Shown in pieces: positions 25,456 to 31,813 of a DNA stretch of 64,000 nucleotides. The translations under genes and the position numbers were made by a program. Every line of letters begins with the position of its first letter. Position 1 is the first letter of the stretch. Origin of the DNA: Bacillaceae bacterium (GTDB lineage: Bacteria > Bacillota > Bacilli > JACDOE01); the NCBI GenBank assembly GCA_017656255.1, contig JACDOE010000005.1, positions 1 through 64,000 of the forward strand, in the 5' to 3' direction. The notes beneath the pieces were generated by a model. That model saw only the letters and a program-made list of their open reading frames with translations, ran no database searches and had not been told where the DNA came from.

Positions 25456-26625
25456 TTATTCTTCCAGATTCCTTTTCTCATCCATTATTGTTTCATCCCG
25501 CTTATCATCCAGCCAGTGAAAAGGAGTCGTGTTTAAAAACAGATTGGGATTGACCGGCACGTTGTGGGCCCAGAAGGTAAAATGCAGATGCGGTCCGGTG
25601 GAAAAACCGGTGCTGCCCACAAGGCCGATGACATCCCCTTTTTTCACAGAATCGCCGGTTTCCACCAGCAACTTTGACATATGAATGTATTGCGAGTACA
25701 GATCCATGCCATGGTCAATATAGACAGAATATCCGGTCAGGTGCAGGTAATCGGCAAGAGCAACAACGCCGTCATTTGTCGCTCTCACCGGCGTTCCTTC
25801 CGGCGCAGCCCAATCGATGGCGCGGTGACTGCCGGAATATTTGCCATTCACGTAACGTGTGAAACCGAAGGGAGTGGTTACACGTCCTTCCATCGGCTGC
25901 ATAAACGGTGAATCGGCGGGGAAAAGAAATTCAGCGGCGCTGTGATTGCGGGCTTCGTCAATTTTTTTCTGGTCTTTCTGGATTTGTTCGGTATCCTGTA
26001 AAATACTTTCCTGCTTCTCGGTGACCTGAAGATAATCGGTTTCGAAGACTTTTTCCTCGATCGTCAGGGTCTGAGTTCCGATCGTATATTTGCCGGGTTC
26101 AATACCGATGGGAACCGGCAGATAGGTATAAAATCCGGTACCAAAGGGTTTTAGGGGATAAGTCTTTCCCTGCCAATCGATGTGATCCTCCTGTTGTGAA
26201 CGCACAAGAATGACGTCACCAGGATGTACTGTCTGTGGCATAAGTGTCCAACTTGAGGACAGAGCAAGTTCAGCCCGTTTTTCTGTACCAAAATAGGTGC
26301 GTTCCATCTGCTCCGCCTGCTGTCGTTCTTCTTCTGTAGGGGAAGAAGATGCCTTCCGGTGGTCCTGCGATGTGTATGAAATCGACCGGACACCTTTGTT
26401 CACGGAATCCGCCTGATCAGGGTGTTTTTTCTGCTCGATCTCATCTGATTTTTCACTGTTTAACGGGTTATTTGAGGACAGGGTACTGCTGGGAGGGGCT
26501 TCGACGTTTACCTGTGCAACGGTAAAAATGACAAAGATAATGGCAGTAAGGAATGTAACATATAGCCACAGCCTGTGAGTCGAATGGGCCTTACGATGAC
26601 GGTGAAAGGTTTTTCGTGATCGCAT
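25456..26625 (-). CDS. Membrane-anchored M23 (LytM/gametolysin) family metallopeptidase
   Basis: 389 residues: a basic N-terminus rich in His/Arg, a membrane helix (about residues 20-40), a long polar linker, a beta region at about 130-200, and a C-terminal M23 domain from about 240. Zinc ligands are visible: His and Asp in SGSHRAIDWAAPEG and the last His in GPHLHFTFWA, with YSQYIHMS carrying the other catalytic His. It should cut peptide crosslinks of peptidoglycan at the cell surface. The ATG at 26625 has aggaggg 6 bases upstream, better than the ATG at 26658. It sits between the surface-protein operon and the sinR cassette, and may open the wall for surface structures. Confidence 0.9.
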   Translation of the reverse strand: MRSRKTFHRHRKAHSTHRLWLYVTFLTAIIFVIFTVAQVNVEAPPSSTLSSNNPLNSEKSDEIEQKKHPDQADSVNKGVRSISYTSQDHRKASSSPTEEERQQAEQMERTYFGTEKRAELALSSSWTLMPQTVHPGDVILVRSQQEDHIDWQGKTYPLKPFGTGFYTYLPVPIGIEPGKYTIGTQTLTIEEKVFETDYLQVTEKQESILQDTEQIQKDQKKIDEARNHSAAEFLFPADSPFMQPMEGRVTTPFGFTRYVNGKYSGSHRAIDWAAPEGTPVRATNDGVVALADYLHLTGYSVYIDHGMDLYSQYIHMSKLLVETGDSVKKGDVIGLVGSTGFSTGPHLHFTFWAHNVPVNPNLFLNTTPFHWLDDKRDETIMDEKRNLEE

Positions 26626-26680
26626 GATGATCCCTCCTGAGGATGTAGGATGGTTCACAAAGTACGACCTTATGCAAGGG

Positions 26681-27022
26681 CTACACTATAATTCGTTCTC
26701 CAATTTGAAAATCGTATTTTTTGATAGTGCCTGCCTTAAGTTCAAGGGTAGAAAAAGCAGGGGGAACAGGAGGAATGATGGTCCAGGGGCGAACATTTTC
26801 TCTCAATTGGACAATGTGCAAATGTTTGTCCAAAAAAACAGCATCGATGGGGAAACGCATAAAAAACATATGGATCGAATTGCAGGGGGTGATCAGTAAC
26901 CCTTCGTTTTCAGGTAATGTTTTCTTAAACATTAACCCTCTCAATCTGGGAAAAAAAGAATCCGCCTTCTTAGTCTGAATCGGGATCTCACGGGAGAAGT
27001 CCCCTTTTATGAGTATCACCAT
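26681..27022 (-). CDS. DUF192 family protein
   Basis: About 113 residues, the usual size for DUF192. The family block is clear: FFPRLRGLMFKKTLPENEGLLI, then PCNSIHMFFMRFPIDAVFLDK. The C-terminal AFSTLELKAGTIKKYDFQIG matches the ALELPAG...GD end of the family. The function is unknown; some members follow a signal peptide, and this one has none. The ATG at 27022 follows gaaagga; the frame extends to 27112 but overlaps the sinR terminator. It is a separate unit from sinR because a hairpin terminator lies between them. Confidence 0.8.
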   Translation of the reverse strand: MVILIKGDFSREIPIQTKKADSFFPRLRGLMFKKTLPENEGLLITPCNSIHMFFMRFPIDAVFLDKHLHIVQLRENVRPWTIIPPVPPAFSTLELKAGTIKKYDFQIGERIIV

Positions 27023-27052
27023 GATCATTCCTTTCACAGCGTCGACATAAAT

Positions 27053-27077
27053 AAAAAACCTAACCTTTACGTTAGGT
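27053..27077 (-). terminator. Terminator of the first sinI-sinR cassette
   Basis: A 7-bp stem, ACCTAAC/GTTAGGT (27058-27064, 27071-27077), is followed on the minus strand by a T run. A similar AACCTAA/TTAGGTT stem ends the second cassette. Confidence 0.8.
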
Positions 27078-27090
27078 AAAGTCATACATC

Positions 27091-27417
27091 TTATATTTGC
27101 TGTTTTTGCCATTTCTGAAATGCCAGAAACTCTCGAAACTGGTCTTTGCTCACTCCGGAATCCATCGCTTCCCGTGCTAGTTCAAGCCACTCCTGGTCCA
27201 GTTCTTCATCATGGGTTTCATTTTCCGAATTGAGAAGTGCCTCCACACTAACATCCAGGACACGGGCAACTTTCTCCAAAAACTGGATGGATGGATTGGA
27301 TTGAATGTCACGTTCAATTGAACTGAGGTACGATTTAGCAACACCTGCACGATCAGCAAGCTCTGAGAGCGAGAGCCCTTTTTCCAGCCGTTTTTGTTTG
27401 ATACGTTTGCCGATCAT
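27091..27417 (-). CDS. sinR: SinR-like biofilm/matrix repressor, copy 1
   Basis: 108 residues. The N-terminal XRE helix-turn-helix is almost that of B. subtilis SinR: MIGKRIKQKRLEKGLSLSEL, then AGVAKSYLSSIERDIQSNPSIQFLEKVARVLDVSV. The C-terminal half carries the SinI-like oligomerisation helix pair LDQEWLELAREAMDSGVSKDQFREFLAFQKW. SinR tetramers repress matrix operons and are disarmed by SinI, which swaps into this C-terminal interface. It lies 161 bp after a sinI gene, the B. subtilis order. A TATAAT at plus 27454-27459 (minus strand) may give it its own promoter, as in B. subtilis. Confidence 0.93.
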   Translation of the reverse strand: MIGKRIKQKRLEKGLSLSELADRAGVAKSYLSSIERDIQSNPSIQFLEKVARVLDVSVEALLNSENETHDEELDQEWLELAREAMDSGVSKDQFREFLAFQKWQKQQI

Positions 27418-27453
27418 GAGACATCCCCTTTTCCTTTAAAAAATATTAAGTAA

Positions 27454-27459
27454 ATTATA
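27454..27459 (-). promoter_or_regulatory. Probable internal promoter of sinR copy 1 (-10)
   Basis: TATAAT on the minus strand about 35 bp before the sinR start, preceded by TGG two bases further up. The second cassette has TGGTATAAT at the equivalent place. The -35 is weak. Confidence 0.5.
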
Positions 27460-27526
27460 CACCATTTTTTAACCAGGTTATAAAAATGTATGCTTTGTTG
27501 TTCATAATTTTCGCACAATAAAATCA

Positions 27527-27542
27527 GGGAATGTCCGTCATT
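27527..27542. repeat. 16-bp box shared by both sinI-sinR intergenic regions, copy 1
   Basis: Identical to 30061-30076. It contains GAATG-N5-CATT dyad symmetry and sits 37 bp past the sinI stop (42 bp in copy 2). It is conserved while its surroundings are not. Confidence 0.55.
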
Positions 27543-27578
27543 CTCATTTTTTGCACTGGCAGAGCCTGTCAACAGGAA

Positions 27579-27731
27579 TTAGCGGTTTTTCTTCTGGTAG
27601 GCAATAAACTGGCGAATATCTTCCGGTTTAATTCCGATTTTTTTGGCTTCTGCCATTAATTGAATCCACTCTTTATCCAGTTTTTTTTTATTACCAGATT
27701 GGCGACCGGAGTGTGGGTTGGCTGAACTCAT
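27579..27731 (-). CDS. sinI: SinI-like antirepressor, copy 1 (50 residues)
   Basis: A 50-residue frame starting at the ATG at 27731 with gaggaggt upstream. A Ser/Asn-rich leader of about 17 residues is followed by LDKEWIQLMAEAKKIGIKPE and DIRQFIAYQKKNR. This matches B. subtilis SinI (LDQEWVELMVEAKEANISPEEIRKYL) across the whole SinR-binding helix-turn-helix. SinI binds SinR one to one and prevents DNA binding. It lies immediately upstream of sinR and directly downstream of a GEMM-like riboswitch, so its level may answer to c-di-GMP. The gene is too short for most ORF callers. Confidence 0.9.
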   Translation of the reverse strand: MSSANPHSGRQSGNKKKLDKEWIQLMAEAKKIGIKPEDIRQFIAYQKKNR

Positions 27732-27754
27732 ACCTGACCTCCTCTATACTATTC

Positions 27755-27826
27755 TGGCAGTCCAGCCGTCTAACCGACATTAGACCTGAGACTTTGCGAA
27801 CCTGACATGACAGGGTTGCCTTTATC
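27755..27826 (-). promoter_or_regulatory. GEMM (c-di-GMP-I type) riboswitch upstream of sinI copy 1
   Basis: On the minus strand: AAAGGCAACC, a small CCTG/CAGG hairpin, TTCGCAAAG, then CAGGTCTAA, and finally GACGGCTGGACTGCCA. These are the conserved GEMM elements in order (GGCAAACC, CGCAAAG, GGxCTAA, GGCxGGxxTGCC), with GGCA/TGCC closing the outer stem. Only about 20 bases separate it from the sinI ATG, with the gaggaggt site inside, so control of translation is likely. It is not followed by a terminator. A GEMM variant binding cGAMP cannot be excluded. Confidence 0.75.
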
Positions 27827-28016
27827 ATAATATGTTGGTTTGATGGTGGTTATGATGGGGGATAAAAAATCCCCACTGTGGTAACCGTGGTGATGAGCTG
27901 AAATTCTCTAGATTTTTTTCGGTGAATATTATTTTTAAGAAGATTTTCAATTATTGCCATTATACGTGAACAGGCGTTACACTATTGTTACAAAGCAGGA
28001 AAAAGGAGGGTTGCAT

Positions 28017-29534
28017 GTGCCTGCTATTTTTAAAGAGGATGATCAAATTTATTATCAGTTTATGTATGATGAGGATAAGAAAGAGACCCTTATTTTTATA
28101 CACGGGATCGGTTTGGACCATACGGTGTGGGACAGTTTTGTTCCGTTTTTTCAACAGGAATACAATATCTTAACCTATGATTTGCGCGGTCACGGATACA
28201 GCGATCCTGGGGTCAAAAAAATAAGCTGGCAGACTTTTTATGAGGATCTGTTGTATTTGATCGACACTTTAAACATACTGAATCACCAGGCCATCCACAT
28301 CATAGGACACGGATTCGGTTGTAACATCGCGGCCAGGTTTACCCTGTTGAATCCGGATATCGTTCAATCCCTTACGCTACTATCATTCACCGGTTTTTAT
28401 CCACGATCCTATGCCGAAAAAATCCGGAAATTTCGCCTTGAACTCTCACAAAAGGAGTCCATGACATCGGTCGGTCAACACATTATTCAATTTGCAACAA
28501 AACTTCCGAAAGGTAGCAGGGATTTTCAAAAACTGGCGGCAACTTACACCCGCGTTTCAAAACAAATTTATTTTGAGATTGTAGATTTAATGATTGCGTC
28601 CAGACCTACCCGTGATTTGCATCATATCAATGTTCCATCCCTGATTCTTGCCGGTGAACTGGATCTGATTTATCCACCTTACCTCTCCGGGCTTTCCGCC
28701 TTTTATCTGTCAAAATTTAATTTTCTTATTGTTCCTGATGCATCCAATATGATGTTTATCGATCAGCCTGCTACCACATATCAGTGGATTCATAACTTTG
28801 TTCGAAAGTCGTACAGAGATACCGGTCCGGTACAGGATGAAAGTTTTCTGGACTTTTTTGAAGAATTAAGGTCAAAAATTCAAGTTATTCTTGAGGAAGG
28901 GATCAAGAAAGCCGATTCAATCGATGAGTTAAAAGTAGAATTGCTCGGAACATTTCGTGTACATATCAACGGTGAGGAAATACTGGAAGGATGGAACCAA
29001 CGCCACGCCAAGCAAATTCTGGTTTATTTATTATTTCACCCTTCTGTCACGAGAGCGCAGCTTTGTGATGACCTGTGGCCGGATGTTCCGTTCAGCAAAT
29101 CAAGAAATAATTTAAGAGTGTATCTGTCCCATTTAAAGAAATTACTTGATCAAGAAGCGAGTTCAACCCCTTTTCTGGTCATGGATCATGAACACATACA
29201 TCTAAAGGGGAAGGTAACATGTGACTTGATTGATTTTATAGAAGAAATGGAAACCGCTTATCTCGAAACAGAAGTCGAGCAGAAATATCTCCTTTCACAG
29301 AAGGTGCTCAACAAGCTGCCGCAAAATCCGTTTAACGAACTCTATTATGATTGGAGCCTGAAACGAAGAGACCAGTTGGAGCATAAATTGTTTCAGTTAG
29401 CTAAATGGATGGGGGATTTTCATTTTGGTAAACAAGAAGATGTAAAAGCACTTGAATATTATAAACGTGCCAGTGATTTTAATCTGGACGATGAAGACAT
29501 TCATCAAAAAATCACCGTACTGTCTAAACGCTGA
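28017..29534 (+). CDS. Regulator: degenerate alpha/beta-hydrolase sensor fused to SARP-type DNA-binding and BTAD domains
   Basis: 505 residues. About 1-265 form an alpha/beta-hydrolase: FIHGIGLDHTVWD near 28, YDLRGHGYSDP near 54, and the elbow GHGFG at 97-101. The nucleophile Ser is Gly99. The acid is present (Asp216, AGELD), but the catalytic His position is Asn244 (PDASNMMFIDQP). A charged linker leads to a winged helix (about 305-400, VELLGTFRVHINGEEI to LRVYLSHLKKLL) and a TPR-like BTAD region (about 400-505) as in SARP/AfsR activators. I infer a ligand-binding pseudoenzyme that controls transcription. The GTG at 28017 has aaggaggg 6 bases upstream. It lies between, and opposite to, two sinI-sinR cassettes. 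Confidence 0.85.
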   Translation: MPAIFKEDDQIYYQFMYDEDKKETLIFIHGIGLDHTVWDSFVPFFQQEYNILTYDLRGHGYSDPGVKKISWQTFYEDLLYLIDTLNILNHQAIHIIGHGFGCNIAARFTLLNPDIVQSLTLLSFTGFYPRSYAEKIRKFRLELSQKESMTSVGQHIIQFATKLPKGSRDFQKLAATYTRVSKQIYFEIVDLMIASRPTRDLHHINVPSLILAGELDLIYPPYLSGLSAFYLSKFNFLIVPDASNMMFIDQPATTYQWIHNFVRKSYRDTGPVQDESFLDFFEELRSKIQVILEEGIKKADSIDELKVELLGTFRVHINGEEILEGWNQRHAKQILVYLLFHPSVTRAQLCDDLWPDVPFSKSRNNLRVYLSHLKKLLDQEASSTPFLVMDHEHIHLKGKVTCDLIDFIEEMETAYLETEVEQKYLLSQKVLNKLPQNPFNELYYDWSLKRRDQLEHKLFQLAKWMGDFHFGKQEDVKALEYYKRASDFNLDDEDIHQKITVLSKR

Positions 29535-29585
29535 TTGGTTTTACCTCCAAACGAATCTTTTTTCCCTCTTTCTATGTCTTCAAAA

Positions 29586-29614
29586 TAAAAAAACCTAACC
29601 TGAACGATTAGGTT
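29586..29614 (-). terminator. Terminator of the second sinI-sinR cassette
   Basis: AACCTAA (29592-29598) pairs with TTAGGTT (29608-29614); on the minus strand a T run follows. It may also stop the convergent regulator gene. Confidence 0.75.
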
Positions 29615-29618
29615 GACA

Positions 29619-29951
29619 CTATTGATTTTTTCTGTTTTTTTGCCATTTTTGAAACTCCAGAAACTCTCGAAACTGATCTTTGCTGATTCCGGAATCCATC
29701 GCTTCCCGTGCAAGCTCAAGCCACTCCTGATCAAGTTCTTCATCAAGGGATTCATTTTCCGGATTGAGAAATGTTTCTACACTTACATCAAGGACACGGG
29801 CTACTTTTTCTAAAAATTGAATGGATGGATTGGATTGAATGTCACGCTCGATTGAACTGAGATATGATTTGGCAACACCTGCACGATCAGCAAGTTCTGA
29901 GAGCGAGAGCCCTTTTTCCAGTCGTTTCTGTTTGATACGTTTGCCGATCAT
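29619..29951 (-). CDS. sinR: SinR-like repressor, copy 2
   Basis: 110 residues, differing from copy 1 at only a handful of positions, mostly between residues 60 and 75 and at the C-terminus. The DNA-binding helix is identical, so both proteins should bind the same sites. The C-terminal LDQEWLELAREAMDSGISKDQFREFLEFQKW forms the SinI-binding domain. It sits after its own sinI, with TGGTATAAT (plus 29992-30000) upstream as a possible private promoter. B. subtilis keeps one SinR plus the diverged SlrR; here the two copies are far more alike, suggesting a recent duplication of the whole cassette. Confidence 0.93.
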   Translation of the reverse strand: MIGKRIKQKRLEKGLSLSELADRAGVAKSYLSSIERDIQSNPSIQFLEKVARVLDVSVETFLNPENESLDEELDQEWLELAREAMDSGISKDQFREFLEFQKWQKNRKNQ

Positions 29952-29991
29952 GAGACATCCCCTTTTTCTGTGTTAAATATAACTGAATTTA

Positions 29992-30000
29992 ATTATACCA
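29992..30000 (-). promoter_or_regulatory. Probable internal promoter of sinR copy 2 (extended -10)
   Basis: TGGTATAAT on the minus strand is an extended -10 element about 40 bp before the sinR start. No clear -35 is seen. Confidence 0.5.
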
Positions 30001-30060
30001 TATTTTTGTAAAATGTTTGTAAAGTGAAAGTTTTGCATTTATTTTTCGTACCATATTACG

Positions 30061-30076
30061 GGGAATGTCCGTCATT
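30061..30076. repeat. 16-bp box shared by both sinI-sinR intergenic regions, copy 2
   Basis: Identical to 27527-27542, 42 bp past the sinI copy 2 stop codon. Confidence 0.55.
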
Positions 30077-30117
30077 TCACTTTTATATGTTATGTATATT
30101 CGGGCTTGTCACAGGTA

Positions 30118-30273
30118 TTAATTGTTTTTTTTCTGAAGGGCAATGTACCGGCGAACTTCTTCCGGTTTAATGCCGATTTTTTTAGCTTCTGCCAATAACT
30201 GAATCCATTCTTTATCCAGTTTTTCTTTGTTTTTTGACGACGAATGATCGGACGATTGACTGGCTGAACTCAT
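30118..30273 (-). CDS. sinI: SinI-like antirepressor, copy 2 (51 residues)
   Basis: A 51-residue frame from the ATG at 30273. A Ser-rich leader (MSSASQSSDHSSSKNKEK) is followed by LDKEWIQLLAEAKKIGIKPE and EVRRYIALQKKNN, again the SinI fold that captures SinR. The first four codons and the ribosome site are the same as in copy 1. The leader lengths differ by one residue, and most differences lie in the leader and the last helix. It follows a second GEMM-like riboswitch. Either SinI could act on either SinR. Confidence 0.9.
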   Translation of the reverse strand: MSSASQSSDHSSSKNKEKLDKEWIQLLAEAKKIGIKPEEVRRYIALQKKNN

Positions 30274-30296
30274 ACCTGACCTCCTCTATACTATTC

Positions 30297-30369
30297 TGGC
30301 AGTCCAGCCGTCTAACAGAACATTAGACCTGGGACTTTGCGAACCTGTTATGACAGGGTTGCCCTTATC
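30297..30369 (-). promoter_or_regulatory. GEMM (c-di-GMP-I type) riboswitch upstream of sinI copy 2
   Basis: The same element order as copy 1. The small hairpin is CCTGT/ACAGG here instead of CCTG/CAGG, and the GTC-C-CAGG and TGTTCTG segments differ, changes that fall in stems or loops. The conserved CGCAAAG and GGTCTAA are unchanged. Similarity to copy 1 continues about 30 bases further upstream (CATCATAAC and AAACCAACAT). The remaining ~180 bases towards the flp promoter are A/T-rich with no gene seen. Confidence 0.75.
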
Positions 30370-30568
30370 AAACCTATGTTGGTTTTATTGTAGTTATGAT
30401 GCGGGCAGGTTTCAATGATAAATAATCAAAAAATTACGACAATATAGATGTAAATATTTGTAGAAATTTGTGCTTGATTTGTAAAAGGGTCAGTTTGCTG
30501 TAGCTATGTTCAGAAAATTTTAAAAATGAGTAAACGGGAGATATAAGGAGTATTTTATAGCCTTGTAG

Positions 30569-30582
30569 TTCTTAATAACGAA
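30569..30582. promoter_or_regulatory. Distal SinR-like operator of flp, TTCTTA-AT-AACGAA
   Basis: It starts 71 bp upstream of the proximal operator, as in the surface-protein promoter. One position departs from perfect symmetry. Confidence 0.5.
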
Positions 30583-30601
30583 TTTATGGGGATTTTGGTT
30601 G

Positions 30602-30654
30602 TTTTATTTAGAGAACAAACATAATATACTGTTGGTGTATTCGTTATAACGAAC
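30602..30654 (+). promoter_or_regulatory. flp/tad promoter and proximal SinR-like operator
   Basis: TTTTAT (30602-30607), a 17-bp spacer, TATACT (30625-30630), 9 bp, then the perfect palindrome TTCGTTATAACGAA (30640-30653) followed by C. The layout and most bases match the LPNTA-operon promoter. Confidence 0.7.
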
Positions 30655-30683
30655 ATATTTAAATTTTTGAGGAGGTTTTTAAC

Positions 30684-30869
30684 GTGCTGGAAAAATTGAA
30701 GCGTTTGCTGGTTGAAGAGGAAGGTCAGGGGTTGAGTGAGTATGGATTGATTATTGGATTGGTGGCGCTTGCTGTGATTGCTTTGCTTGCCACTCTTGGG
30801 GATCAACTAAAAAATATATTCAATTCTATTATAAATACGTTATCGAATAATGGAATTTCTACAAGTTAA
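30684..30869 (+). CDS. flp: Flp-type pilin (Tad pilus major subunit)
   Basis: 61 residues. A charged leader (MLEKLKRLLVEEEG) ends at a predicted prepilin cleavage after Gly14, giving a mature start QGLSEYGL with Glu at +5 and Tyr next, the Flp hallmark. A hydrophobic stretch, LIIGLVALAVIALLATLG, forms the assembly helix, with a short polar tail. The GTG start has gaggagg upstream. It is first in the tad operon, so it is the most abundant product; a hairpin just downstream may favour this. Pili of this class promote attachment. Confidence 0.92.
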   Translation: MLEKLKRLLVEEEGQGLSEYGLIIGLVALAVIALLATLGDQLKNIFNSIINTLSNNGISTS

Positions 30870-30885
30870 CACTATCAATAACTTT

Positions 30886-30911
30886 GCAGCTCCACCATGC
30901 CGTGGAGCTGC
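30886..30911 (+). terminator. Stem-loop between flp and tadV (partial terminator or 3' stabiliser)
   Basis: A perfect 10-bp stem, GCAGCTCCAC/GTGGAGCTGC, with a 6-nt loop but no T run after it. It probably protects the flp message or only partly ends transcription, giving excess pilin over assembly proteins. Confidence 0.6.
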
Positions 30912-30932
30912 CTTCCAGGGAGAAGTGAATCT

Positions 30933-31427
30933 ATGGACTACATTCTCATACTGGTTTTAATCATTTCCTTCTTGACCGATCTCGACGCAAGAAGAATTTT
31001 AAACATCGTCACTATTCCCGCCATGATTCTGGGGATTTCATACCATCTTATTACGGCAGGTTGGTCCGGATTCGTGTTCAGCATGGAAGGATTGCTTCTG
31101 GGACTGGGTCTCCTGCTGATTCCTTTTTTACTGGGTGGAATGGGAGCGGGAGATGTCAAACTGCTTGCTGCCATCGGAGCAATCAAAGGTCCGGCATTTG
31201 TATTTCAGGCCTTTATATTTACCGCCATCATCGGGGGCCTCATCTCACTTATCCTCATCCTTAGAAAATACAACCTGCGGGAACTCCCCAGACAGATATA
31301 TGTTTCCCTCACCTTCCTGCGCAGTGAAAACGGCTCATACAAACCTTCATCATCGGGCAGATCTTTTCCCTACGGAGCCGCCATTGTACTAGGCACCTTC
31401 TGTACATATTTCTGGGGGAGGTTCTGA
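30933..31427 (+). CDS. tadV: Tad prepilin peptidase (A24 family, TadV/CpaA)
   Basis: 164 residues, mostly membrane helices. The two catalytic aspartates of A24 peptidases are visible, one in FLTDLDARRI near residue 15 and the second in the GxGD motif GGMGAGDVKLLAAIGAIKG near residue 73. It cleaves the leader of Flp and of TadE-type pseudopilins. It lacks the methylase domain of type IV PilD, as TadV proteins do. The start at 30933 has gggagaag upstream; an earlier ATG at 30897 lies inside the hairpin. The stop overlaps the tadE start by one base. Confidence 0.9.
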   Translation: MDYILILVLIISFLTDLDARRILNIVTIPAMILGISYHLITAGWSGFVFSMEGLLLGLGLLLIPFLLGGMGAGDVKLLAAIGAIKGPAFVFQAFIFTAIIGGLISLILILRKYNLRELPRQIYVSLTFLRSENGSYKPSSSGRSFPYGAAIVLGTFCTYFWGRF

Positions 31428-31810
31428 TGAAATCACAAAAAGGGCAGTCAACGGTGGAATTGGCATTAAGTATGATGGTCCTGTTGCTGATTTTGTTCGG
31501 TATTACGGACTTTGGCCGAGTATTTCATGCTTACCTGACGCTGGAACATGCCAGCCGGGAAGCAGCCCGGTTGGCCAGCGTCGGAGGCGATAATTCCGAG
31601 ATTATTCAAAAGGCGAAAGATGCTGCAGCCAGTCTTGATCTGTCTCAATTGACCATTTCTATTACGCCGACCGATTCTTCTAAACGCGTCCGCGGGAGTA
31701 CGGTATCCGTCCAGTTGGAATATCAGATTGATTTTTTGACGCCTCTGATTCAGCCGGTGTTTCCGGACCCTTTTTCTTTAAAAAATCAGGCGGTTATGAG
31801 GGTGGAATAA
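31427..31810 (+). CDS. tadE: TadE-like pseudopilin
   Basis: 127 residues. MKSQKGQSTVELALSMMVLLL shows a prepilin-like cleavage site (Gly6/Gln7) with Glu at +5, then a hydrophobic helix. FGRVFHAYLTLEHASREAARLAS is the conserved TadE block. TadE and TadG are minor pilins or pseudopilins needed for pilus assembly or adhesion. ATG overlaps the tadV stop, and tadG follows after 3 bp. Confidence 0.88.
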   Translation: MKSQKGQSTVELALSMMVLLLILFGITDFGRVFHAYLTLEHASREAARLASVGGDNSEIIQKAKDAAASLDLSQLTISITPTDSSKRVRGSTVSVQLEYQIDFLTPLIQPVFPDPFSLKNQAVMRVE

Positions 31811-31813
31811 CCG

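Noticed and set aside
27858-27874. GGGGAT/ATCCCC hairpin upstream of the first riboswitch as a terminator
   Set aside because: The stem is only 6 bp with an A loop and no T run in either direction; it is not found in the second cassette.
30640-30653. LexA (SOS) box
   Set aside because: The palindrome is TTCGTT-AT-AACGAA; the Bacillus LexA box needs GAAC-N4-GTTC in the opposite arrangement. The neighbouring GTTCTTT sites fit SinR better.
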